NCBI RefSeq assembly: GCF_018101125.2
Contig: NZ_JAELVF020000004.1
Span: forward strand, 1-64,000
DNA length: 64,000 nucleotides
Direction: 5' to 3'
Origin: Streptomyces tardus
GTDB lineage: Bacteria; Actinomycetota; Actinomycetes; Streptomycetales; Streptomycetaceae
The notes under the pieces are model-generated. The model was not told where the DNA came from. It did not search any database and saw only the letters and a program-made list of their open reading frames with translations. Position numbers and translations under genes: made by a program. Shown piece after piece: positions 28,526 to 38,900 of the stretch (positions within the stretch are counted from its first letter, which is position 1; each line of letters begins with the position of its first letter).

Positions 28526-28720
28526 TCAGTCCTCGTGGACGGTGACCGAGCGGGACGGACACAGGTCTCCCGCGGCGCGGACCGCGTCCCGGTCCTGGAC
28601 GCCGGGCTCATCCGTCACCAGGACGACGACGCCGTCGTCGTCCTGGTCGAAGACGTCGGGCGCGTTCAGTACGCACTGGCCCGCTCCGACGCACTGGTCC
28701 CTGTCGACGGTGACACGCAT
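28526..28720 (-). CDS. fscFE: [3Fe-4S] ferredoxin for the P450
   Basis: A 64-residue ferredoxin with Cys10, Cys16 and Cys54-Pro, the three-cysteine pattern of actinobacterial [3Fe-4S] ferredoxins that feed electrons to cytochromes P450. The protein is strongly acidic. It follows the P450 gene by 78 bases in the same direction and is most likely its dedicated redox partner. A reductase is not encoded nearby. Confidence 0.93.
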   Translation of the reverse strand: MRVTVDRDQCVGAGQCVLNAPDVFDQDDDGVVVLVTDEPGVQDRDAVRAAGDLCPSRSVTVHED

Positions 28721-28798
28721 GATCGTTGGCTCCTCGGGGTCGGGTGGGGGACGTCCGGGTGGGACCGGGACCGTCCGGCCCCACCCGGGTGCCGGTGG

Positions 28799-29980
28799 TC
28801 ACCAGCGCACCGGCAGCTCGTGGAGGCCGAACAGAATCCCGTCGTACTTGAACGCCAACTCGTCCATCGGGACGGCCAGTTCCAGGGTCGGAATCCGCTC
28901 GAACAGCCTGCGGTAGGCGATCTCCATCTCGACCCGGACCAAGTTCTGCCCCAGGCACTGGTGGACGCCGTAGCCGAACGCGATGTGCCGGCGCTCGGTG
29001 CGCTCCGGGTTGAAGGCGTGCGGACAGCCGAAGGCCTCGGTGTCGTGGTTGGCGGCGGCGATCAGCGGCACGATTCCCTCGCCCCTGCGGATCCGCTGCC
29101 CGGCGATCTCCACGTCGTCGACGGCGACCCGCAGCGCGACCATGTCGGCCACCGAGTGCAGCCGCAGCAGCTCCTCCACGACCCGGTCGCTGCCGATCCA
29201 CTCGGGGTTGGACAACAGCGTCACCACCCCGAGGCCGATGTTGTTCGCGGTGGTCTCGTGCCCGGCGATCAGCAGGAGCAGCAGGACGCCGGAGAGTTCC
29301 TCGTGGCTGAGCTGGCCGGTCGAGAGCAGCCGGCTGATCAGGTCGTCGCCGCGCCACTTGTCCTTGATGGCGATGAGCCGGTTGATGTAGCGAAGCAACT
29401 CGCGGGTGGCGGTGGCGCGCTGCTCGTCGGTGGAGGTGCGGATGGCGACCAGGGTGCGGGTGCGCGACTCGAAGAAGTCGCGGTCGGCGGAGGGCACTCC
29501 GAGCAGCGAGGAGATGACCAGGGACGGCACCGGCAGCGCGAAGTCCTCCACCAGGTCCGCGGTGTTGCCGCCGGCCAGCAGGGCGTCGATGCGCTCGTCG
29601 ACGGTCCGCTCCACGGCGGGCCGCAGGTCGCGGACCCGGCGCACGGTGAACTCGGGGATGAGGACCTTGCGGAACCGGTCGTGCTCGGGGGAGTCGAGTC
29701 CCACGAACCAGCCGGGGATCTGGTCCTGCTTGGGAACGCCCATCGTCGCGCCGACGTTGGGGAACCCCTCGTTGTCGGGGTTGGCACTGATCTTGGGGTG
29801 GGTGAGCACCGCGCGCACGTCCTCGTGCCGGGTGACCAGCCAGATCGGCATGCCGTTCGGCAGATAGGACCTGACCAGGCCGCTCTGTTCCCGGTGGGAG
29901 GCGTACTGGGAAAGCGGCAGCGGTTCCTCGGGCGTGCGCAACGGGAAGTCGACCACCGTGGGGCCGGGGCTGGTCGTCAT
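28799..29980 (-). CDS. fscP: Cytochrome P450 (FscP/NysN-like, exocyclic methyl to carboxyl)
   Basis: A 393-residue P450. It has the I-helix motif AGHETT, the K-helix EELLRLH and the heme loop FGYGVHQCLGQNL with Cys342 as the thiolate ligand. In the candicidin, nystatin and amphotericin pathways the matching enzyme oxidises an exocyclic methyl branch of the macrolide ring to a carboxyl group; that role is inferred from family and position. ATG at 29980 is preceded by AGGAG. The gene sits between the mycosamine aminotransferase and the ferredoxin. Confidence 0.93.
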   Translation of the reverse strand: MTTSPGPTVVDFPLRTPEEPLPLSQYASHREQSGLVRSYLPNGMPIWLVTRHEDVRAVLTHPKISANPDNEGFPNVGATMGVPKQDQIPGWFVGLDSPEHDRFRKVLIPEFTVRRVRDLRPAVERTVDERIDALLAGGNTADLVEDFALPVPSLVISSLLGVPSADRDFFESRTRTLVAIRTSTDEQRATATRELLRYINRLIAIKDKWRGDDLISRLLSTGQLSHEELSGVLLLLLIAGHETTANNIGLGVVTLLSNPEWIGSDRVVEELLRLHSVADMVALRVAVDDVEIAGQRIRRGEGIVPLIAAANHDTEAFGCPHAFNPERTERRHIAFGYGVHQCLGQNLVRVEMEIAYRRLFERIPTLELAVPMDELAFKYDGILFGLHELPVRW

Positions 29981-30096
29981 GTCCGCTCCTTGTTTCTCGT
30001 CCCGCGGTCGGCGGGTCTCGTACTGGGGTCGGCGGACCGGGCCCGGTCGGGCCCGGTGGCGGGCGGGTGCGGGGCCCGCCGCGGCGGGCCCAGGGA

Positions 30097-31218
30097 TCAG
30101 CTCCCGGTGCAGAACTCCCGGACGGCGCCGGTGATGTACTCCTGGTCGGCTGCGGTCAGTCCGGTGTGCGTGGGCAGGTAGAGGCCGTCCTCGCTGAACC
30201 GGTGGGCGTTGAGGGTCGGCCACACCGGGTCGAGGTAGCCGGGCTGGCGGCTCATCGGTTTGAAGAACAGCCGGGTCTCCACACCGCGCGCGTCGAGATG
30301 GGCGCGGAGCTCCTCCCGGCGCTCGGCGCGCAGGTCGTACATCCACAGCACGTCGCGGGCCGGCATCAGCGTGATGCCGGGAAGGTCCTTGAGGCCCGCG
30401 TCGTAGCGGGCCTCGATCTCCCGGCGGGTGGCGAGGATCTCGTCGAGCCGTTCCACCTGGGCCAGGGCGACGGCGCCCTGCATGGCCGTCATCCGGAAGT
30501 TGTAGGCCAGCTTCTTGTGCAGGAAGCTGTGGTCGCGGGTGAAGGCCATCGCCCGCAGATGCGCCATCTGCTGCGCCAGGCGCGGGTCCTCGGTGAGACA
30601 GACACCGCCCTCGCCGGCCGTGATGATCTTGTTGGCGAAGAGCGAGAAGCACGCGATGTCGCCCACCGGACGCACCCCGTGCGCCTCCGCCGAATCCTCC
30701 ACCACCCGCAGGTTGTACTGGTGCGCGAGGTCCATCACCGCGTCCATGTCGCAGCGCCGGCCGTAGACGTGCACCGGCATGATCGCCCGGGTGCGCGGGG
30801 TGATCTTCTCCTCGATGCGGGTGACGTCGATGTTCAAATCGTCACCGCAGTCCACGAAGACCGGGGTGGCGCCGGTGTAGGTGACGGCCCACGCGGACGC
30901 CACCATCGTGAACTCCGGCACGATCACCTCGTCGCCCGGTCCGATGCCCAGCGCGCGCAGCGCGAGGGTGAGGGCGGAGGTGCCCGAGGAGCAGGCGACG
31001 CCGTGGGCGACCCCGTTCCACCGGGCGAAGGCCTCCTCGAACCGCTGGACGTACGGGCCCTGGGAAGAGATCCAGCCGCTGGAGACGGCGTCGGTGACGT
31101 ACTCCAGTTCGCGGCCGTCCAGACTCGGCCGGGAGACGGGGTGGGTGAAGTCCATGAAGTCCTCGCTGCTGTCGCTGGGCTCACGCGGGATGGGGTCGGG
31201 CGGGCGCTGGGTGCTCAC
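30097..31218 (-). CDS. fscMII: GDP-3-keto-6-deoxymannose aminotransferase (mycosamine synthesis)
   Basis: A 373-residue PLP enzyme of the DegT/DnrJ/EryC1 class. The cofactor lysine is Lys197 in SLFANKIITAGEGG; SSGTSALTLAL and VEDSAEAHG are the other cofactor-site motifs. In polyene pathways the NysDII/AmphDII/FscMII enzymes form GDP-mycosamine from the 3-keto sugar. GTG at 31218 overlaps the glycosyltransferase stop by four bases, so the two are co-translated. The GDP-mannose dehydratase that makes the precursor is not in this window. Confidence 0.93.
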   Translation of the reverse strand: MSTQRPPDPIPREPSDSSEDFMDFTHPVSRPSLDGRELEYVTDAVSSGWISSQGPYVQRFEEAFARWNGVAHGVACSSGTSALTLALRALGIGPGDEVIVPEFTMVASAWAVTYTGATPVFVDCGDDLNIDVTRIEEKITPRTRAIMPVHVYGRRCDMDAVMDLAHQYNLRVVEDSAEAHGVRPVGDIACFSLFANKIITAGEGGVCLTEDPRLAQQMAHLRAMAFTRDHSFLHKKLAYNFRMTAMQGAVALAQVERLDEILATRREIEARYDAGLKDLPGITLMPARDVLWMYDLRAERREELRAHLDARGVETRLFFKPMSRQPGYLDPVWPTLNAHRFSEDGLYLPTHTGLTAADQEYITGAVREFCTGS

Positions 31219-32591
31219 GCCGAGGGGAGCAGGCCGAGCACGAGGTCGGCGGCGGTCTTGCGGCCACCGGCCGCCTGCTGGAGGGCGCCGAGCCGCTCGG
31301 CCCGCTCGCGGAACGACGGCTCGGCGGTGACGCGGGTCAGCTTGTCGACCACGTCGTCGGGGTCGACGGTGTGCGGCTTGTCCAGGGTCAGACTGATGCC
31401 GAAGTCACGGCCTCGGACCGCCTGGTCGAAGCAGTCCACCCACAGCGGACGCACCACCTGGGGCTTACCGAAGTAGACGCCCTCGTGGTAGGCGTTTCCG
31501 CCGCCGTGGGAGAAGAACGCGGAGACCTTCGGGTGGGCGAGCACGTCCAGTTGCGAGGGCACCCAGTTCTCCACCCGCAGGTTCGCGGGCAGTGACTCGG
31601 CGGCCGGCAGCAGATGCTGCTGCTCGGCGGGGAGCTTCCACAGGAACTGATGGGTGTCCGCCATCCGCCGGGCCACCTCCACCAGGGCCCCGACCTCCTC
31701 GCGGGTGAGCCGGGTGATGGTGCCGAACCCCATGTAGACCACCGAGGACTGCCGGTCGAGCCAGCCGGACACCTCGTTGTCGTCCGGTGCCTCCGGCAGC
31801 GGCGGCAGCAGGGCCCCCACCAGGTTCACCTTCTCCGGGATCTCGAAGGCGTAGTCCAGCTCCGCGACGGACGAACAGACCACGGCCGCCGCCCTGTCGA
31901 CACGGGTCATCGCGTTGGGCGGGGCGATGCCGAGCTCCTTGCGGATCGCCGCGTCCTCCCGCAGCACCTTGCCCATGTCCGGGTGGAGGAACATGCCCAG
32001 CGTGCGCCACTTGAACAGGGCGTTGTCCAGCTTCTGCCGTGCCGACATCCGCTGCGGCAGCCCGGAGTTCGGGACCGGGAAACTCTTCGGGGTGTACGAG
32101 GTGCCGAACGGGTTGTGCGACGTCAGGACGTTGCTGGGGACGAACGGAACGTTCAGCACGTACGGGATGTTTCGGGCCAGTGCCAGGTCGACGGCGAAAC
32201 CGGCCACGCAGTCGACGACCAGCAGCGCCGGGTCCACCTCGTCCACGACCTTCTCCAACTCCCGGTACTTGCGGGCCTGGAGCGCGGGCTTGTACGACTG
32301 CCGGACCACCGCGCGGTGCGCCTTGAACCGGGAGGACTGGGTCACCTCGCGGTACACCTCGTCGTCCCAGGTCACCGCGGACAGCTCGGACACCACTTCG
32401 CCCAGCGAGGCGAACGAAACCGGCGACGCGTCGCCGAGCGCCTCCACGTCGCCGCGCCGGTGCTCGTCGGTGGCGAACCACAGGTCGGGGACGCCCCGTC
32501 GGGCCAGCTCCCCGGCAAGCACCAGCAACGGGTTGAGCAGCCCGCTCTCGGGAAGGCTGACGAAGAGGATCGGCCGGGCGGCGGAGGTCAT
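31215..32591 (-). CDS. fscMI: Mycosaminyl glycosyltransferase
   Basis: A 458-residue family 1 (GT-B) glycosyltransferase. The C-terminal donor site shows SHGGGNAYHEGVYFGKPQVV, and the N-terminal domain begins with a typical ILFVSLPESGLLNP acceptor-domain opening. The NysDI/AmphDI/FscMI group transfers mycosamine to the polyene aglycone. It is first in a minus-strand run that continues through aminotransferase, P450, ferredoxin, thioesterase and pabAB, and is divergent from the LAL regulators. Start ATG at 32591 follows GGAGGGAA. Confidence 0.93.
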   Translation of the reverse strand: MTSAARPILFVSLPESGLLNPLLVLAGELARRGVPDLWFATDEHRRGDVEALGDASPVSFASLGEVVSELSAVTWDDEVYREVTQSSRFKAHRAVVRQSYKPALQARKYRELEKVVDEVDPALLVVDCVAGFAVDLALARNIPYVLNVPFVPSNVLTSHNPFGTSYTPKSFPVPNSGLPQRMSARQKLDNALFKWRTLGMFLHPDMGKVLREDAAIRKELGIAPPNAMTRVDRAAAVVCSSVAELDYAFEIPEKVNLVGALLPPLPEAPDDNEVSGWLDRQSSVVYMGFGTITRLTREEVGALVEVARRMADTHQFLWKLPAEQQHLLPAAESLPANLRVENWVPSQLDVLAHPKVSAFFSHGGGNAYHEGVYFGKPQVVRPLWVDCFDQAVRGRDFGISLTLDKPHTVDPDDVVDKLTRVTAEPSFRERAERLGALQQAAGGRKTAADLVLGLLPSA

Positions 32592-32740
32592 TGGAGGGAA
32601 CGCCCTTTCACGAAGTGACTGCCGTGGGTCGCCGCGGTCCGCCGGTCACCTGGGAACGGGCGCGGAAGTCGTGCGGTGCGCCGGCCGGAGTCGGACACGG
32701 GCATTGCCGACCGCACCCTCACTTGATCTCATGTCGGCCA

Positions 32741-32756
32741 CCGGGGAAATCCTTAG
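32741..32756. promoter_or_regulatory. PAS-LuxR (PimM/FscRI-type) binding box in the divergent promoter
   Basis: CCGGGGAAATCCTTAG matches 14 of 16 positions of CTVGGGAWWTCCCBAG, the consensus reported for PimM-class PAS-LuxR regulators. It lies in the 328-base divergent region, 150 bases upstream of the glycosyltransferase start and 164 bases upstream of the first LAL regulator start, so it could serve both directions. Confidence 0.65.
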
Positions 32757-32919
32757 ACTTCGGCTCCGGCGCCTCCTGCGGGCCCCGGAGTGTGCGTAGA
32801 TGAGGTTCCGGCAGGGCAAGTGCGTCTGATGGCCGGTGATCACCGCCGGCGGCGGGGCTGCCCGCGCCCCCGGTCACCGGCCGCCGTACCGGGCCGTGTC
32901 GAGGCGTGAGGGAGAGCAA

Positions 32920-35901
32920 GTGAGCGATCGGGCCAGTGCCGTCACCTCCGCACCACCACTGGTCGGACGGGCCCGTCAGATGGAGGCCCTGGCCCGGCAC
33001 GCCGCCGCCGCGCGCGTGGGTCGGCCCCGGCTGGTGCTCGTGGACGGCCCGGCCGGCGTGGGCAGGACCGCCCTGCTGCGGGCCGCCGCCGACGGCCCCT
33101 TCGCCGGAATGACCGTCCTGCACGGCAGCTGCCGCGCCGCCGACGTCGCCACCGGCTACAGCGGGGTCCGCGCACTGTGCGGCCGGCTCGGACTGACCAG
33201 CCGCAAGGGCCGCACCTCACCGCTCCTGGACGGCGGCGCCCGGCGCGCGCTGTCCGCCCTCGTCACCGACCCCGGGGACCCCGACCACCCCGGCGCCGCG
33301 CCCGACACCTTCTCGCTCCTCCAGGGCCTGTACCGACTCGCCGTCAACCTCATGGCCCAGGGCCCCCTGGTCCTGGTCCTGGACGACGCCCACTGGTGCG
33401 ACGAACGCTCCCTGCACTGGCTGGACTTCCTGCTGCGCCGGGCCGACGGACTGCCGCTGCTGGTGGTGGCCGCCCACCGTACGGAGGCCGGAGTCGCGGC
33501 CCCCGACGCCCTCGCCGACCTGGCTGCCCACCATCTGCCGGAATCGCTGCGCCTGGGCCCGCTGGACGCCTCGGAGGTGGCCGAGCTGACCGCCGGGCAC
33601 TTTCCCGGGGACCGGCCCGAGCCGGCGTTCGTCGGTCGGCTCGTCTCCGTCACCGGCGGCAGCCCGCTGGCGGTCGTACGGCTGCTGAGCGAACTGCGCT
33701 CCGCGGGGCTCGGCCCCGACGAGGAGGGCGCCCGGCGCATCACCGAGGCCGGTGGGAAGGTCGTCGCCGCCTCCGTGCACGGGGTGCTCGCCAACCAGCC
33801 CGGCTGGGTTCGCGAGGTGCTGCTCGCACTTGCCGTCCTCGGCGCCGAGGACACCGACCACCTCGCCGCCCTCGCCGGACTCTCCGCCCTGCACGTCGAG
33901 GAGGGCGTGGAGATCCTCGGACGGGCGGGGCTGGTCCGGACGGGCCGCCGCGACCCCGTCCACGAGCTGGTGCGCGCCGCTGTGCTCGACTCGCTCGGCG
34001 CCGCCGGCGTGGCCCGGCTGCGGCTGCGCGCCGCCCGGCTGCTCAGCGACATCGGGCGTTGCCCCGAGGAAACCGCCGTCCAGCTCCTCGCGGTGCCGGG
34101 GCCCGGCGACGCCTGGGCCACCTCCGTACTGAGAGCCGCCGCGACCCGGGCCGAGCAGCGCGGCGCCGCCGAGGCCGCCGCCCGCTACCTGGAACGGGTG
34201 CGGGAGGCGGACCCGGACGACCCGGAGGTGCCGGCCCGGCTCGGCAAGGCCCTCGCCGAGACCGATCCGAAGCGCGCAGTCGGTCTGCTGCAGGAGGCGC
34301 ACGCCCGCACCACCGACGTCCGCGCCCGTGCTGCGACGGCGGTCCGGCTCGCCCTCACCTGTCTCAGCGTCCAGCGGTCCCCGGACGGGGCCCGGGTCCT
34401 GACCCGGGCGCTCAACGACCTCGACCGGGAACTGGGAAGCGCCCCCGAGCCGGCCGACCGCGAACTGCGCACCCTCGCGGAGTCCGCCCTGTTGATCGTC
34501 GGCGCCGACGAGAAGTCGACCCTCCCCGACGTCCTGCGCCGCACCGCCGGCCTCACCCCGCCGCCCGGCGACACCCCCGCCCAGCGCCAGCAGCTCGCCA
34601 TGCTCGGTGTGCTCGCGGCAGTGGACGGCCGTCATCCCGCCGCCGAGAGCGTACGCAGGGCGCGCCGTGCGCTGCGCGCGCCCGGCGTCCCGCTGGGCCC
34701 GTCGTCGCTGCTGCCCGCCTCGCTCGCCCTCTCGCTCGCGGACGAGAACCGCGCCGCCGACGCCGCGCTGGAGACGGTGCTGCGCGGCAGCCGGGACACC
34801 GCCGCGGTGCGGACGTACGGGCTCGCCCTCGCCACCCGCTCGCTGTACCGCCTGGAGAACGGCGCGGTCGCGGACGCGCTGGCGGACGCCCAGAGCTCAC
34901 TGGAGATACTCGGGGAGGAACGCGGGGACGACAGCGCGGTCAGGCCGTACACCGCGTACGCGGCAGCCCTCGCCGAACGCGGGGAGGCGGCACGGGCCGA
35001 GGATTCCCTCACCGCCGTCAGACGGCCCCGGCTGGAGCGCTTCGTCTGGGAGTACCACTGGTACCTGATGGCGCGTGGCCGGGTCCGGGCGGTCGCCGGT
35101 GATCCCGAAGGGGCGCTGGCGGCGTACCGCAGCTGCGGCGACTCGCTGGAGGCGGCGGGGCTGCGCAACCCGGTCTTCGCCCCCTGGTGGCTGGAGGCGG
35201 CCTGCCTGCTGGCCGGGCTCGGACGGGTCGAGGAGGCCGGCGAAGTCGCCGCCCACGGCGCACCGTTGGCCGAGCAGTGGGGCACTGCGCGCGCACTCGG
35301 GTACGCGGCCCTGGCCCGCGGAGCCGCCACGCCGGGCCCGGCCGGAATGGCGCTGCTGCGCGAGGCGGTCGCCCTGCTGGAGGGTTCACCGGCGCGGGCC
35401 CAGCACGCGCGGGCGCTGCTGCTGCTCGGGCGGGCGACGCTGGCGGGCGGATCGATGCGGGAGGCGCGCGGTCATCTGCGGGAGGCGGTCGCACTGGCCC
35501 GGCGCGGCGGCTGCGTGGCTCTCGCCAGGGAGGCCAGGGAGGACCTGGTCGAGGCGGGCGGCCGGATGCGGGAGATCACCGCGTCACCGCTGGACATGCT
35601 GACGGGCACCGAGCGCACGGTGGCCGGTCTGGTCGCCTCCGGAGCCGGCAACCGCGAGGTCGCCGAATCCCTGTTCGTGACCGTTCGTACGGTGGAGCTC
35701 CATCTGACCAGTGTCTACCGCAAGTTGGGCGTCGGCCGGCGCCGCGATCTGACGGAGACACTGCGCGCGGGCGGGCCGCCGCCCGTTCTCCCCCGGGTGG
35801 GCGTCCGATCCGGAGAACTCCGGAGAACTCCGGAGAACAAGGCGCGTCGGCGAGAAGAAGATCGCGTAGCACGGGGCAACCCCGTTCCCATGCGTAGCTA
35901 A
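32920..35901 (+). CDS. LuxR-family LAL transcriptional regulator, first of three
   Basis: A 993-residue large ATP-binding LuxR regulator. An N-terminal AAA-type ATPase has GPAGVGRT near residue 43 and a Walker B-like LVLVLDDAHWCDE. A long Ala/Leu/Arg-rich helical (TPR-like) middle follows, and a C-terminal LuxR HTH near 895-940 contains VRTVELHLTSVYRKLGV. Position 7 of Walker A is Arg, not Lys. It corresponds to one of FscRII-RIV (NysRI-III in nystatin), activators of polyene genes. GTG at 32920 with GGGAGAG upstream is chosen; an upstream extension lacks domain sequence. The C-terminal tail is read through a three-copy 10-bp repeat, after the HTH. Confidence 0.9.
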   Translation: MSDRASAVTSAPPLVGRARQMEALARHAAAARVGRPRLVLVDGPAGVGRTALLRAAADGPFAGMTVLHGSCRAADVATGYSGVRALCGRLGLTSRKGRTSPLLDGGARRALSALVTDPGDPDHPGAAPDTFSLLQGLYRLAVNLMAQGPLVLVLDDAHWCDERSLHWLDFLLRRADGLPLLVVAAHRTEAGVAAPDALADLAAHHLPESLRLGPLDASEVAELTAGHFPGDRPEPAFVGRLVSVTGGSPLAVVRLLSELRSAGLGPDEEGARRITEAGGKVVAASVHGVLANQPGWVREVLLALAVLGAEDTDHLAALAGLSALHVEEGVEILGRAGLVRTGRRDPVHELVRAAVLDSLGAAGVARLRLRAARLLSDIGRCPEETAVQLLAVPGPGDAWATSVLRAAATRAEQRGAAEAAARYLERVREADPDDPEVPARLGKALAETDPKRAVGLLQEAHARTTDVRARAATAVRLALTCLSVQRSPDGARVLTRALNDLDRELGSAPEPADRELRTLAESALLIVGADEKSTLPDVLRRTAGLTPPPGDTPAQRQQLAMLGVLAAVDGRHPAAESVRRARRALRAPGVPLGPSSLLPASLALSLADENRAADAALETVLRGSRDTAAVRTYGLALATRSLYRLENGAVADALADAQSSLEILGEERGDDSAVRPYTAYAAALAERGEAARAEDSLTAVRRPRLERFVWEYHWYLMARGRVRAVAGDPEGALAAYRSCGDSLEAAGLRNPVFAPWWLEAACLLAGLGRVEEAGEVAAHGAPLAEQWGTARALGYAALARGAATPGPAGMALLREAVALLEGSPARAQHARALLLLGRATLAGGSMREARGHLREAVALARRGGCVALAREAREDLVEAGGRMREITASPLDMLTGTERTVAGLVASGAGNREVAESLFVTVRTVELHLTSVYRKLGVGRRRDLTETLRAGGPPPVLPRVGVRSGELRRTPENKARRREEDRVARGNPVPMRS
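35809..35838 (+). repeat. Three copies of a 10-bp repeat at the 3' end of LAL regulator 1
   Basis: TCCGGAGAAC is repeated three times without variation. The unit is not a multiple of three, so loss or gain of one copy would change the C-terminal frame of regulator 1. It ends 72 bases before the next regulator start and spaces identical sites one helical turn apart. Confidence 0.9.
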
Positions 35902-35910
35902 GATAATCGA

Positions 35911-38900
35911 ATGTTGCCCCTCGAGTTCCTGCTCCTGGAGCGTGACCGGGAACAGGCTGTGCTCTCGGCCGTGATCGGCGAGCTCCGGTCCGCGCGCCCC
36001 GCCGTGGTCACGGTGACCGGAGAGCCAGGGCTCGGCCAGAACGGCTTGCTCCGCTGGGCCGCCGAACAGGCCGGCAACACCGAGCTGAGAGTGCTGACCG
36101 CCCGCGCCACCCCCGCCGAGCACCAGCTCCGGTACGGCGTCGTCGCCCAGCTGCTCGCCGGCGAGGACCGCGACATCGCCCCGCGCCTGTTCACCACCCG
36201 GGACGGCTCCGGCGGACTGCCCGGCCTCGGCGGGCTCCTCACTGCCGCCCGCGACCGGCCCACCCTGCTCGTGGTGGAGGACGTCCAATGGCTCGACACG
36301 GCCTCCCTGCGCTGGCTGGAGGCGCTGGCCCGGCGTCTGCCCCGAGTGCCGATGGCCCTGCTCACCAGCAGCACCGGCGCCGCCATCACCAGGCCGGAGT
36401 GGAGCGTGGGCACCTCTCTCACCAGCACCGTCAGCACCGTCGAACTCGCGCTGCCACCCCTGACCACGAGCGGTACCGCCGCCGCCGTCCACGCGGTCTG
36501 CGGCACCCCGGGCGACCCCGAGTTCACCGCCGCGGTCGCCGAGGCCACCCGCGGCATCCCTGCCGTCCTCCACGACGTCCTCTCGCGCTTCACCCGGGCC
36601 GGGCACCGCCCCGGCGCCGACCACCTGGACCACCTCCGCGCACTCGCCGCCGAAGTGGTCGGCGACCACGCCGCCAAGGCCCTGAGCGAACTGCACGATC
36701 CGGCGGCCGTGGACGCCCTGCGCGCCCTCGCCGTCTGCGGCGACCTGCTCGACTTCCCGCTGGTCTGCGGGCTCGCCGGACCGCACGCGGTGCCCGAGGC
36801 CAGGCTGCGCGCCACACTCCAGGCCAGCGGCCTGACCACCCTCCGCGACGGCTCCCCGTACGTGCGCAACAGCGTGGTGCGGGCCCGCATACTGGAGGAG
36901 ATGACGGCCGCCGATCGCGGTGACCTCTACGTCCGCGCCGCCCGGCTCGCCCAGCGGGTCGCCGCCGACGACCAGGGCATCGCCGATCTGCTGCTTCTGG
37001 CAGGACCGGTCGGCGACTCCTGGGCCGTCGACACCCTGCGCCGCGGCTTCACCGACGCCCTGCGCGACGGACGCCGGGACCGCGCCGTCGGCTATCTCGC
37101 CCGCGCACTGGACGAACCCCTCGACGCCCAAACCCGCCCCCGTATCGAATTCCAGCTCGCCTCGGCCGAGATGGCCACCGTCCCCGCCGCCGCGGAACGA
37201 CGCCTGCACGGACTGATCCGCGCCCCCGGCACCGGACTGCGCTCCCGCGCCATCGACCTGTGCCTGCTCGGTGGCGACACCCGCTCCCCGCGGCTCGCCC
37301 TGGCCGAATCCGGTGAACTCCCCAGGCCGACGGCGGCGCCGGGAGCGCGGCCCGGGCGGGGGAGCGGAACCGCCCTCCCGTATGCCGCCGTCCCGCCGAT
37401 TCCCCCCAAGTCGCCGGGGACCCATGCCGCGGTCCACTGCCCGAGCCCGGACGACAGCCCGGCACCCGGACCGGGGGCCGAACCCGCGGTGTCCGCCGAC
37501 CCGCACCCCGGACCCACCGGGCCCGCCGATCCCGAGCCGGCCGAACACCACGAACTCACCGCTCTGCTGCGCATCGCCGACGCGCTGCGCCACGACGCGA
37601 ACGAACTCGACATCCTTCCGGCGCCCGCCCTGCCCGAGCACTCCCACAGCCCGGCCGTCGCCGGACTGCGCTCCTGGCAGCACGCCTTGGCCGGCGCCCA
37701 CATCGAAGAGGCCCGCAGGCTCGCCCGCGCCGCCCTCGCCCCGGACCCCGCCGGACGCCCCCCGCTCGTGGTCCCCCGCCTCTTCGCCTGCCGCACCATG
37801 CTGCTCACCGACGACGGCGACGAGGCGGAGCCCCACCTCGCCACGATGCTCGCCGAGGCCCACCAGGAACGCTCCGCGATCGCCGTCGCCCACATCCTCG
37901 CCGTCCGCGCCGACCTGCACATCCGGCACGGCCGCCCCGACGCCGCCGCTCGGGACCTGGCCGCGGCGGAGGCGGAACTGCCGCCCGCCCGGCGGCACCC
38001 GCTCTTCCTCTCGTACTGGACCGCCCTCGGCATCGTCGCGGACATACAGAACGGCCGGCTGGACCGGGCCCGCGAGGCCGCCGCCCGGCCGATGCCCCAC
38101 CTCGCCCGGGAGTGCGCCACCACCGCCTACATGCTCTTCGCCCAGGGCGTCACAGCGCGCGTGGACGACGACCCCTTCCAAGCTCGGGAGTACTTCCGCG
38201 CCGCCGGTCGCTGGCTGCTGCGCTTCGGCTGCGCCAACCCCGCCGAAGTGCCCTGGCGTTCGCTCGCCGCCGAGGCCGCGCACGACCTCGGCTCGGGGGA
38301 GGAGGCCCAGCGACTGGCGGACGAGGAGCTGGGTCTCGCCCGGCGCTGGGGCGCCGCCAGCTCCCTGGGCCGGGCCGAACTCGGTCTCGCCATGGTGGCC
38401 GACGGAAACCGCGTCGAACACCTGCGCGCCGCCGTCGCCACCCTCAGCGACGCGCCCGCCCGTACCGCCTACACCCGCGCCGTGCTCGAACTGGCCTCCG
38501 TGGAACGGGAAGAGGCCGAACGCAGGTCGGTCGTCGCCGTCAGCCCCGGCAGCAGGCCCCGCACCGACGACCTCGCCGCAATGCTGCTCGCGGACGCTGC
38601 GAGCCCTGACATGCCGTCCCACCTCGCCAGGGCTCAACGACCCGCGGATCCCGCGCCCTCCGACGTCCGTCGGCGCTCCGGCGCCCGAACTCCCGCCGCG
38701 TGGCGGTGCCTCAGCGACGCCGAACACGAGGCCGCGGCGCTCGCCGCCCGTGGCCTCGGCAACCGGGAGATCGCCGCGCTCCTCTCCGTGACCACGCGCA
38801 CCGTCGAGCTGCGTCTCAGCGGTGTCTACCGCAAGCTCCGCATCCGCGGACGCGAGGAACTGCGGGCACCGTCCCAAGGATCGGAGGGCAGCTTACCCAA

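Noticed and set aside
35584..38877. A 1097-residue minus-strand open frame opposite the LAL regulators
   Set aside because: Shadow frame; the + strand has ATPase and LuxR HTH motifs and proper starts.
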